This document shows, piece by piece, positions 10,940 through 22,400 of a stretch of 64,000 nucleotides of DNA; position 1 is the stretch's first letter; each line of letters begins with the position of its first letter. The notes under the pieces were generated by a model. That model saw nothing but the letters and a program-made list of their open reading frames with translations, did no database searches and was not told the origin of the DNA. Made by a program: the position numbers and the translations under genes. Source of the DNA: Heliocidaris tuberculata (taxonomy: Eukaryota > Echinodermata > Echinoidea > Camarodonta > Echinometridae); contig CM046845.1 in NCBI GenBank assembly GCA_025618425.1, positions 32,552,277-32,616,276 of the forward strand, written 5' to 3'.

Positions 10940-12150
10940 CTATTATATTGATTACACTCTGTTACTTCAGTGACGTTCATGTATTGTTCTACAGTATAGT
11001 ACTGGTAGTTATTAGAAGTAGAAATAGTTTCTACTTGTGAAGGTTGTTCCCATGGTATTAAGTATTAACTGTTTACAATGAAACAGATTTAAGACCCCGA
11101 AAGTTTATTTAGGATAATTGATTGTGCAATCCTATTGGCTCAGAAGGGGTTTAAGTAAACTGAAGTAATTTATGCATTAACATCTAAGAACTAGCTAATT
11201 ACAGGGACAAATCAGGAAAACGGGTAGTGTGTGTAGTAGTACAATGTAATATTATATAGGCCGAAATCAGTGTTATTATATGAAAACAACATTTAGATGT
11301 TAGTTGATGAGTTAGTGCTTCATTGTTTCATTCAGACATTTCATGTAGATGAACCATTTTTAGACATTAGATTTTTGTGCCTGTTTGCCCAACCAGAAAT
11401 ATTCTTAGACCTGTGTTTCCTAGAAATCAACAATTCTTCAAACAATTATACAAGAATTAACAAAGTTGGGCTAGGCATAATTTTTTTTTCATCAAAAACT
11501 ATTATTTTGAAAATATGTTTTTAGTAGAATTTTAGTCAACAGTGTTGACCATATCCCATTCTTGGTCAGACAGTAGGTGTGTTTTGAATAGGGCATGACT
11601 AACAAAATACATGCACAGACAAATGAGATACATAGTACAGGGTGCCTTTTAACCAATTTGTTTGATTTCAAGTGACTGCCTGTTTTTCAAAAATATCTAT
11701 GCAGTATTTTTAACATCAAACTGTGCTAGAATGGTTCCCTCTTTAATTATTCAAGTTTGAAGATATGCTTGTGATCATAACTGGTCATTTGCAAATCAAG
11801 AAGATTATTCTTCATGGTATGACAATGACAGCTTTTTGTAAAAAGTAGCTTGTATGAGGGAAAGACTAACCTACCAGTGTGTGAGAAGCATATTACCTCT
11901 GTGATATACATGTACATGTATACAGCTATGGTCAGTTGCTAATTCTCTCTTCGATCCAAATTAAAGATAGAGTTATTAAAAATTTACTTTCTTTTTTTTT
12001 TTTCTTTTTTTCTTTTTTTTTTTTTGTTGGATACAGTTTGCAGTTTCAAAAACAGAAAAAAGTAGGCCTTTTGTTCTGAGGAAGTGATGGAGAATGTTAA
12101 AGTAAATTGTGTGTTGTCTGAAAGGTGGTGAATAAATTACTTTTAAAAAT
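10940..12150. other. Intergenic DNA, nothing recognised
   Basis: AT-rich spacer with occasional ACATGTACATGT strings and T-rich runs near 11990-12025. No exon or clear repeat border is seen. Confidence 0.5.
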
Positions 12151-12151
12151 A

Positions 12152-12324
12152 CAGTTAATTTTGCATAAGTCGAATCAGTTGGAACCACACAAAATAGTTC
12201 GACATATGCAAAATTTGACTTGGGAAATGTAAATTACACATATTTTACATAGTTTAGTCGAAAAAATTGATCCGACTTGGGGAAAGTTCAACTTATGTGA
12301 CTTCAAGTTATGCAAGGTTAACTG
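12152..12324. mobile_element. pogo/Tigger-like MITE, TA target
   Basis: Ends CAGTTAATTTTGCATAAGT and, inverted, CAGTTAACCTTGCATAA, flanked on both sides by TA. About 173 bp with no ORF. TIR shape and TA duplication fit the pogo/Tc1-mariner superfamily. Confidence 0.75.
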
Positions 12325-12466
12325 TATATCAGATTTTCTCAGAGGTTTTAATGGTTTCAAGTTTAAAAGGAGACCCACAATTTAATCCCATCTAACATCA
12401 GTAATGTAGCTCAAGAATCTTTCTTGAAACCAAGAACTAGACAATCACACAAATTAAATTATGTTA

Positions 12467-12646
12467 CAGTGGAAACTCAGTATAACGAGGTCCTTGGGAC
12501 CATCGAAATTACCTTGTTATAGCAGGAATCTTGTTATATCAGGATTAAAAAACAATAGAATATAGAGAGTTGGGACCAGAATATTACCTCTTATATCAGG
12601 AATACTGTTATATAATATCAGATCTCTTTATACCGAGTTTCCACTG
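12467..12646. mobile_element. pogo/Tigger-like MITE, TA target
   Basis: Starts CAGTGGAAACTCAGTATAACG and ends with the inverted GAGTTTCCACTG, bounded by TA dinucleotides. It is related to the copy at 14061-14241. Much of the interior consists of imperfect repeats of the TIR. Confidence 0.82.
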
Positions 12647-12647
12647 T

Positions 12648-12762
12648 ATTAGGGCTAATAAAGACTTACAAATATACCCCTTGTACCCTAGAGTAATAAT
12701 TGAGTGGAACATACTTCCCTCAGCTGCAAGAATGCCTGTGACATGGCTACATTTAAATTAAT
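12648..12762 (+). mobile_element. Non-LTR retrotransposon C-terminal scrap
   Basis: The plus frame reads LYPRVIIEWNILPSAA, which matches the PRT-x-WN-x-LP motif at the end of many LINE ORF2 proteins. Only about 100 bp remain, abutting the TA-flanked MITE, so the MITE probably inserted into an older LINE relic. Confidence 0.5.
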
Positions 12763-12943
12763 GATAAATAGAAAACCTTAAATTAGTGCTATAGTGATGG
12801 CATGATGGTCTGCACGACGATATCAACTCCGAGGCGTTTTTGTGCAGTACATGTACAAGACAAGACAAGACAAGTTTATTCAATCGACCGGTGTTTACAG
12901 AATTAACCAAAAAATGTAGTAACATACTATACTGTACATAACC

Positions 12944-13094
12944 CTGGGGCCCGTTGCACAAAGAGTTGCGTTTAAACTCAACTCTTAAAATCAAACGCAA
13001 GTCTTGAATGCGCACCTCTGATTGGCTGAAAATAAAGTTGCGTTTGATTTTCCTGAGTTGCATTCAAACACAACTTTTGTGCAACGGGCCCCTG
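12944..13094. mobile_element. Foldback MITE with GGGCCCGTTGCACAA ends
   Basis: Near-perfect terminal inverted repeats (GGGCCCGTTGCACAAA... and its complement) enclose about 150 bp in which further inner parts also pair. A related but shorter palindrome lies at 43025-43090. Confidence 0.75.
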
Positions 13095-13480
13095 TTCTCT
13101 CTTTTTACTCTCATTCTGTCTTTCCTACTCTCTCTCTCTTTGATTTCTGAGACTAATGCTCCTTTTGCAATCTATTTCTTCTCATATCTTGCCCATTTTA
13201 TCTGTTTTCTTGCTTATTCTGTCACTCATTTGATCTCTCTCCACTTTTGTTGCTCACTCTCTCTACATGGTTGTTGTTCATTTGATCTTTCTCCACATTC
13301 ATTTCATCGCTCTCTCTCTCTTTCTTACTGATTGATTCTGTCATTATATTTCCTGAACTTATAGTCATTACTTTCTCAAATTCCTTCTTTCTTTACAGAT
13401 GTCTCTCTATTCTCTCTCATTTCATCTTTTCTTTTCTGTGAGGTCTTATCCTTTTATTTCATCAAAAAATTAAAAATCCC
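13095..13480. repeat. CT-rich low-complexity region
   Basis: Pyrimidine-rich sequence with many TCTCTC strings. The open frame on the plus strand has only low-complexity Leu/Ser content and is not credible. Confidence 0.6.
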
Positions 13481-14060
13481 CAGAAATGACAATTCACTAA
13501 TGATTGTGATAGCAGAAAGAACCATAAGTCAATTTTTTCATTTTAAATAAAACAGATGGATAAGAGAACTGTGTAATACAAGCCACATTTTATGGAATCG
13601 CCCATTTTCAGAGTTGATTTTTGAAAAGTGATGACAGTTCGTCATATCCTTCCACCTCTTCCACCTATTAAAGGATTTGTCTCTGTGTATCTAAATGCCA
13701 ACCTTCACCAAAGTACCAATATTCATAAATTCACACAGCTGGGAATTGCGACAAGTGTATTATATAAATCTTTATTATTTGATTCGTCAATAACACAAAT
13801 AGAGGATTAGGTTTTTAAAAAATCATAGAAGCTTAGGGCGTGTGTGATGTTTACAAAACGATATTAAGGTAATTAAGATCCTTCAACCAGGGCTCCACAC
13901 CAACCTTTTTCAAATAGGGTCCAGATTGACATTTTTAGGGTGTGTAGACACAAGCCCAATGATAACACTTTGAAATTTGGGTGTCTGAACTTAGATTTGG
14001 GGCACCCATCACCCATGTGTCTCTGGCTTCTGTCAGTGTTGAGCCCTGCTTGAACAATTA

Positions 14061-14241
14061 CAGTGGAAACTCTTCATAAAGAGCTCTGATATAACAAGAT
14101 TCCTGATATAACAAGGTAATTTTGCTGGTCCCAAGTCTTTTATGTTCTTTTGGGGTTTTTTTACCCTGATATAAGGAGATTCCTGATATAACAAGGTAAT
14201 TTTCATGGTCCCAAGTTCCTCGTTATACCGAGTTTCCACTA
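14061..14241. mobile_element. pogo/Tigger-like MITE, second copy
   Basis: Starts CAGTGGAAACTC after a TA and ends GAGTTTCCACT before ATATA. Internal repeats of the type CCTGATATAACAAGGTAATTTT match the copy at 12467-12646. Confidence 0.8.
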
Positions 14242-14275
14242 TATATATATTGATTGCCTGTATTATTTTGCTTAG

Positions 14276-14630
14276 ATGACTGTGTCATATTGGTTTGACT
14301 TTTCAACAACGGGATATGAAGATGGAATAAGAAGAGTATTGGATAACTACAAGAAAAAAGGTATCCCATTATGACTGCTAAATATCATGTAACCAAATCT
14401 GCAGATAAGAAAATTATTGGATAGCTACAAGAAAAAAGGTATCCCATTATGACTGCTAAAATATCATGTAACCAAATCTGCAGATAGATAATAAGAGCAA
14501 AAGTGGCAAACCATTGCAAAATGGATTTATGTATTACATGTTTATGAAAGGAACTAAGCCAATTCGTTTACCTTCACATCATAGTATCCCGCAAGAATAT
14601 AAGGAAAGAGTTGTGCAGCAACTTTTGAAG
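14276..14630 (+). CDS. Two unrecognised coding-like exons
   Basis: Not recognised. Exon a (14276-14360) follows a pyrimidine-rich acceptor and reads MTVSYWFDFSTTGYEDGIRR then VLDNYKKK up to a GT donor. Exon b (from 14484 or 14488 to 14630) reads KPLQNGFMYYMFMKGTKP then IRLPSHHSIPQEYKERVVQQ, ending at AAG|GTGACT. Amino-acid composition looks like real protein and lacks the low complexity of nearby chance frames. Using the acceptor after GATAG (14487) keeps phase with exon a. The end of exon a and its donor are duplicated 78 bp downstream (14416-14494), and the duplicate has an in-frame stop. It could be a gene piece, a pseudogene, or an uncommon transposon ORF. Confidence 0.3.
14338..14494. 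repeat. 78-bp tandem duplication
   Basis: Two adjacent copies beginning ATTGGATAACTACAAG and ATTGGATAGCTACAAG, about 96 percent alike over 78-79 bp. The unit covers the end of a possible exon, its splice donor and following intron-like sequence. Confidence 0.9.
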
Positions 14631-14639
14631 GTGACTACA

Positions 14640-16400
14640 TGTACTTCTTCAATTACTTTTACTACTGCAAGGAACTGAAATATTTTGTACAAAGAGGACA
14701 CAGTTGACTATCATAGAATCATGTAATACATGTACTGACAACAAATTTTTCGGAGTTCTAATTTGTCAAATCGAATCAAAGGATACTGTTCTTTACAAAT
14801 CCATTTAATTTGTTGACAAGAGGAACAGAATTACTTAACAAATTCCACTCACGTCCCTCTGCAAATGACTTAAAATTTCTATGATTAGACAACAAAATTT
14901 TACATGCAAATGTACGCTGCGAATGTAGTGTAATACTTCAGCAGTGCAGGAAGATAATACAGAAAATTTATTATTTACACAACCAACACATTCTTCTGTT
15001 CCCTGATGTATAAAAGTAAAACTTTGCAATCAAATACACATCTGTCTTTATTATCATCTATTCAAGTCGGATTTAATTATACAATGAATTTCACATGATC
15101 CTCGCAAGATTTACGTATTACATCTGAGCAATCTACTACTGTAACCAGAGATATATAATTGTGTATATTTTGAATACTTGTACAAGAATGTGTAATGAGT
15201 TGCAGCTTCTTTCATTTCTACTGTATAATCTCACAATTTCAATGCAAGCTACCATTACAAAAAATCAACACAAAGATACTGACTGAAACTGGTTACCTTT
15301 TTAGTACATGTATAAAAGAATAAATGCAAAACATTCCTTACATTCAAGAATTTGTCTTATACAGTGTACATGTATTGACATGATAATCTATAAACAAATC
15401 ATACATGTACAGTGTATATAGCAATTTATAAAAACAGAATCCTTCAGAAAAATTGTAAGCTATGCCTGTACATGTTCCATCTCAATTCACACAATGGAAT
15501 GGACCTGAATGGCTAAACTACCATTTCAATAAAAAAAGCCTGAATTGCGACATGGACTTTGAAGAATTACATCTTATTACCGTATATGAACCTGCAAAGC
15601 ATGTTATGTTTATACAATGCTGTGAACATACATGTATTTATCATGTAGAATAGAATGGACTTCATGCATTGATTTGCATGAATTGTGAAGACCCCCCCCC
15701 CCCCCTAGATTAGAGTTAGACAGAAATAACCATCTGGTGTAGGGAATTCTTTAAAAAAAAAAAAAATGTTCGTCAACCATCCCAATTAGTGCATAGAGGC
15801 GATTAGTAGAACCAGGTCGAGTCTCTGCGAAACAAATGTTGATACAGTGGGTGGATTTTTTTGTCTAACCTAAATTTGCTTTTCGTAATATAATGTTTAT
15901 ATTTATAGAAAGGTACATTTCTTTTTTTTTCATCTCAAGTATTATGGCTTAAATTGGACACTGATTAATTTTCAAAAACAGATAACCCTTTGCAGGTAGA
16001 GATAATATGTTTGGCACCATCTACATATTACAACTGTCCACAACCTATTTTTCACCAGTTTGTACAGTTGTAGTACACGTAGTCCTGCTGCAGGTAGGCC
16101 TATGTCCAATTGCTGGAATAATGGAGCAATAATTGAAAAAGACCACCACTACCGTAAAGAATAATATGGTATAAGATCAATCTATAAGCAGTCTTCACAC
16201 AAAAGCCTCACACCAATTTTTTGGCAATGATTTGCACCCATGCTATACTAGCATTAGATCTGTACATTTGGTTGTCAAGTTGCCTGATTTGAATATCTTT
16301 GATTTCATTTCCTTATTTCTTTAATGATGAAGAGACAAACCAATTGGGTTCTATTGGTCCCCAGAACAATATCTGATCGCGAATGACTTGTCTTGTGATG
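14640..16400 (-). other. Probable CYB5B 3' UTR and flank
   Basis: No coding exon seen. As the cytochrome b5 gene ends at 16401 on the minus strand, this AT-rich stretch should contain its 3' UTR; a minus-strand AATAAA lies at 15047-15052. A C run occurs at about 15693-15707. Confidence 0.35.
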
Positions 16401-19400
16401 TTAATTATTGCCAGAGAAGAAGACACGGTAGATGACAGCTACTCCAATACCAACAGCAGCAGGAAGGATCCAGTTCAAAAAGAAACTATAGGAGAAACAA
16501 TGAGAGAGAGATAGAGAGAGGGGGAGGGAGGAGAAAGAGAATGACAGAGCAAGAGAGAGGAGGGGAGAGAAAGAAAGAATGAGAGAGACAAAGAGAGATA
16601 GAAAGACAAGAAAGACAAGAAAGACAGAAAGGAAAAAAACAAAATAGGGAGAATTGAATGATTAAATTTACAAAATAAATTATACAAAGGGAAATGCTAC
16701 TCCAAATATCTGAACAGTTACCTCTCTATGTTGATACATACTAGCAGCCTAGCAACAAGTCATATAAATTTTCTTGCCTCAAAATATTTTATGAGGTATC
16801 AAGGTAAATAACAGCAAGAAGGAGATATATTGATGCTCAGTACCCTCTTCTATGGCAGAGACATAAAAATGGTTAGGAGACTGGACTCCCAAGTGAGAGA
16901 GGAAAAAAGAGTGACCAGAAAATTTATTACATTTCTAGTATTAGCATGAGAATTTTCAGTATTCAGAACAAGCTAACGGGGGATAGGAAGGTATATACAG
17001 CTGTACAAAAAATTGGGTTATCAATTACATGTACTCAGTGGCAAATGAAAGTTGCAACATATGTGAAATAGCGGAAAATCTTATGAGCAAATAGGGTGCA
17101 AATTTCTCAGAAAGCTACCGTACTTCATCATGCAGACATGTGAGGTCTCAAAAGAAACTCATAAAATACTTTCAAATGCTTTTCATGCCAGAGACATAAA
17201 CATACTCATACTGATCAGTATATATTCATACATGAAACAATGACAAACTTAAATTTATTGTTATTCGTTGACATGTATTATCTATCAAATTAATTCCAAC
17301 TATCATATATTTGCATTTTACATACTGTGTTGGTCAAAAGTTTTGTTACACCCTGGATTTAGTGACTAGTTTTCACATCAGTTTTATTTCCTGTGAAATG
17401 ACCTTCTCTAGGCTCTCAAAAGCAACTTTACAGGTTTCAATACTATATAAAGATAATCTACTTATAATGATTTGATACTTACATGTACACGTGTATTTTT
17501 CTTTCTCTGTTTTGATTAAAGAATTCAAACTGGCAAAAAGCAGCCACATAACATGTGCGGTTTGACATACTTTTTGTCCAAAATTGATAGAAAATGGATG
17601 CATACAGGCACATTAGAGATCCCTCAAATTTGTCACAGTTTGTTTTGGTTACAGCCTTGAAATTAAGATATATACATGTATTTACCATGTTCACATGATT
17701 ACTTTCATTAGCTTTAAATATCCATCCAGTATTCTTACAGTAAAGGACCAAAGAGGTCTCTTTGCCACATTTTTTCCCCACATAAGCTATTTGGGGTTCA
17801 GGGACAGAAACTAAGCTCACAAAGGCTTTTATTTCATGTTATATCACAATATTTTTGTAACTTCTGGTCCCGCATATTATGTAGCATGAATATACTATGC
17901 GTTTTTAAAAGAAATGTACGAATAAGGTTAAAGTATTCCAATGGTTTGGCATGTTCTGTCTCTGAACCCTAAACCTAAACAGCTTGTCTTGGACGAGGTG
18001 AACAGGGAAGTCTAAGCAACATTTGTGCTGGAATACTGAATGTTTCAGAACATACATAAAACATGTAATGTATAGCCAAACCTTTGCCAAATTTTCAGTG
18101 CCTAAACAAGCTCATTAAATGGGGAATAGATAGATAGATAAATGGATTTTATTGAAATCTTCATGTATGGCAGTTTTACAACTGAAGTAAACATGAATTA
18201 CAATCAAATCATACCTAGAGACATTAAAATAATAACATGAGAAATCAGTTACGTGAGATTACACTAAACAGATATTGACACAAAGAGGCAAGAACACTTT
18301 ATATAACATTTGATTAAAAACATTAAAAATATAAATTCATCTTTAAAGAGTCTTAAAACTGTAAAACCTATCAGAACAACTTTAATCCCATGCTACCCAC
18401 TAATCTGTTTGTATTGCTCCAATAGACATTGAAGTACTAAAAACCCATCTCAAAATCCAGGGTGTACACAAAACTTTTGACCAGCACTGTATGTGTATGT
18501 TCAAAACCAATAAGCGCTACATTCTAGTAGGATTCTACATCATAGGTTTCATTTGTGCAACTAAATAAATAAAGATGTGGGGAAATCTAATAATTTGCTT
18601 CTGCTATATTATTGGTTATAATTCATGAAATCAGATACAGCATTTTTCATGACAGAAACACATAGTGTGATGCAATGGAAGCTTATCTAATATATAGTTT
18701 AGAAATAAATGTGAGCTACAAAAGCCTTGTCTAGGAAAGCAAAGGGACAAAAATGGCGGTAATAAAGAACAATGTGCAGCAAATGAGTTAAATCGCATAC
18801 CGGCAAAAATGTATGCTTTCCCAACAGAACCAGCTGTCTAAAACATGGTGCACACACTGGTATTATCTTTTCTGTGTTACACATGAAATGAAAGCATAGG
18901 AAAATGATTTTATCTAAATATTGTGAAGTCAATGTGGTATATGTAATCTTAGATACATGTGTCTAATGCGAGTGAAAAAATAATGTTTCAGATCTTGTAC
19001 TGTATATATGTCCTGGAAATGGTAGTAATATATCATTTCATTTTGGCTGATTCATTTCTAAATCATCCATTAAAATGAAACGATGTTTAAGTTTTTGACA
19101 CATTCACATGTTAACCCTTTCAGGACAGTAATTATTAAAGGGCTAAATTGATCACATTTTATGCTTCAAATTGGCAACAATAATAATTTTCTTTTAGTGC
19201 TACATAGTTCGAATAAGGTGTAATGTCTTTGAAAACAACATACATGGTTATAAAGTTTTTCAAAAAGTTGAAAAATTTGCCAATTTTTATGAAAAATAAT
19301 GATTTAGAACCTCTCAATGTGTTGCCAATTTAAGGATTTTAAAGCTTATTCTCGTTTTTAAAATTCCTGGCATCAAATGCAGTATGGTTATGCAACAAAA

Positions 19401-22400
19401 ATGGACATAGTGTGTGCAGAAATTTTTTCTCTTTCTACTCATGCATCTTGTAAATTTTTCAGATCTCTGAATCAAAAGTTTGAGCCAAACCACAAAATGT
19501 GGGCAACTGTCTTGAAAGGCAAGAACATAAGAATATAAGTGTCTACATGTAGATACATGTATATTAAAGTTTAATATTACTGGTTTGGATATCCTAAATT
19601 AAAGAGAAATATCACAAATCACAGCTGGTCAATTAAAGTTACCAAGAAAGCTATAAAAATATATTTTTTAAATTGAATATGACATCATGTTCTTTGTTCA
19701 CCAAATGTCTCATTGCAACATACTTTATTTGCTGAAAAGCTACACAATCAGAATATACATTATTGGCAAATAATGAAATAACTAAATGAAGTTTGCCTAG
19801 AAAATGATACATTTTTTAATGAATTTTAAAATTGTGAAAGTAGTTGACACACTAGTAAGGTCCCTTCTGTTTCCAACACCCTACCTTTGCAACACTTACA
19901 ACAATGTACATGTACTACATATAAGGATCCGCTGGCTATAAGCTAATTAATAATGAGTAAACTTTATAAGAATGCATGTTGCTTGTTCAGAGACCAAATA
20001 TAATGAGCATATATGCACACACAAGAGTATGTGTTGGGCTGGACTTAGGGTTAGGAACCATTTTGTAGGCCTACATGTCAATGTGTTTACAGCCCATCAG
20101 TTAAGGTAAAATAGGTAATGCTATTCTTCACGTGTAAGACCACTAGTATTAGTATGCTTCTGTAAAGATCTGAAAACCAAAGCACTGATGTGATCGGTGG
20201 CAATGGCGACTGGGCTCAGTGATTTGCATTTTCAAATTTAGGTCTATCTATTTCTGTTATCAAGAGGTTAAATTGCAAGTAAATTGTATGTAGCTGGTTT
20301 CAGCAAAAACTGTAATTACCTTCCTTGCGACTCTGATGGGTTTCCGTATGAAGATGATGTCTGCCAAAAGAAAAGATCAAGAAGTTTATTTGAAACTGGA
20401 AAGTGGGAATAAATTGAAAATATACACTGTACACTCTTGAAATCACTCCAATTTGCAATTTACACTTTATACATGGTACATGTAGAATACATATCCAGAA
20501 ACTATGTATGGTGGACCCAGTGGAAAAATACATGGGGGCAGTGAGCAATATACATGCAGCTCTCAAAAGCTTTAACTCTTTCAGGACAGGAATTATTTAA
20601 GGGTTAAATTGATCACATTTTGTTCTTCAAATTGGCAACAATAATATTTTTCTTTTAATGCTACATGGTTGTGATAATGTGTAATGTCTTTGAAAAAAAT
20701 ATACATGGTCAGGAATTTTGTTGAAAAGTTTTAAAAATTGCCAATTTTGATAAAAAACAATGATTTTGAACCTCTCAATGCGTTGCCAATTTAAGGATTT
20801 CAAAGCTTATTCTCGTTTTTAAAATTCCTGGCATCAAACGCAATATGGTCATGCAACAGAAATGGACATAGTGAGTGCAAAATTTTTTGCTCTTTCTACT
20901 CATGCATCTGGTATATTTTTTAGAGCTCTGAATCAAAAGTTATTGAGCCAAACCACAAAATGTGGTCAATTGTCTCGAAAGGGTTAAATGAGCTCTAGAA
21001 AAAAAAAACTTAACAAAAAACAAGGATATACAAAAACCTGTCATAAGAAGATCTCACCTCACATAATTTAGTACAGCAAATCCAAAAAGAGCTCCCATAA
21101 ACAAAAAAGTATTTAATTTTTTTTTTTTTTTTTTTTGTCTTTTGACACATCTCTGTACCATCTTTTTATGTTAAAGAACCATTAATATGCACAAGTCTAC
21201 ACAAATCTTTTCTCACTTAATACCAAGTGGTTAAATGACCAGCCTTTTTTTTTTATCCATGATAGCTCTTATATCTGGATTATATTTGTCTATGTAAACT
21301 GTATTGATACAATCAATAACTCTGAAGTTCAGACTTCTCATTTTCAAATTTTTCTTCTTTTTTTTAGATATGAAATATGAAACAGAAACTTCCCAAACTC
21401 CAGAAGAGGAAGCAAACTTACCTTTGCTGTTGAATCAAATTTGTCCTCCTGTAAACGGAAGTGAAAAAAACATATACCACAAATCAATAACCAATTGTAT
21501 CACAACGTATTGAAATCAATCGAGTCTCTGCTTTGGGATAGTTACATCCAATTTTGCTTCTACAAAAAATCAACAGTCAAGTCAGTATTTTCATATACAG
21601 TGCATCCCAGAAAAAAAGTTAACAGGTGAAAAAAATTCTCCCCAAATACATGTTTCAAAACATGTTTAGGAAATGCTCATACATGTGGATAGCTTAGGGT
21701 CTCTTCTATCAAATGACACCAAAATATTTCACAATATTTTACGCTTGATTGAGCAAAAGCCAATTTTGTGAAAGGGTGCAAAATCCAGTCTTGACAAGAA
21801 TTGATATTGGCTCTGGCTGGTATTAGCCTAGCTTAGAGTCACGTAAAGGCTTAAAAATTTCCATATTCTGATCAATAAAAGACAATTTATGAAATAACAT
21901 GCTATGTTCTCTGTATCCTTACACATCCCATCAACATCCTATGTTTGAGTGAGCAATTAACTACTATTTTGAGTGTTTCAAAATATTACTTTTGGTGAGT
22001 CTTTTAATTTCATCTGGCTTGCTCACTCATCCATAAAGTTTTGATAGGACATATCAAGACATACATTGAACAAAGTCTGTTCTTTCATAAAATCATCTTT
22101 TAATGATCAGAATAAAATTTTGAAGTCTTTTCATCACTTTTAATTTGGCTCATACCAGCCAGAACAAAAACAAACCTATGTCAAGAATGGATTTTGCACC
22201 ATTTCACAAGATTGGATTTTGCTCACTCAAGCATAAAATATTATGAGATATTTTGGTATCCTTTGATAGAATAGACCCTAAGCTAACCAAAGGTGTGAAA
22301 TTTTCTTGAAAATATTTTGAAATATCTAATTGGGGAGACCTTTTTTCAACTGTCAAGTTCAAACACTTCTCAACTTTGTTGATACCAGTCAGAACAAATA

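Noticed and set aside
17479..18090. Minus-strand frames of 61-113 codons inside the Tc1-like element
   Set aside because: No DDE/D transposase motif (for example the DNxPxH or NPIE types) was seen, so I do not call a transposase.
21058..21105. Possible alternative cytochrome b5 exon ending at GTGAG (reads [14 protein letters not shown] on the minus strand)
   Set aside because: There is a donor-like site but no AG acceptor with the right frame; splicing the nearest AG gives a stop. The normal anchor exon at 16401-16485 is complete.
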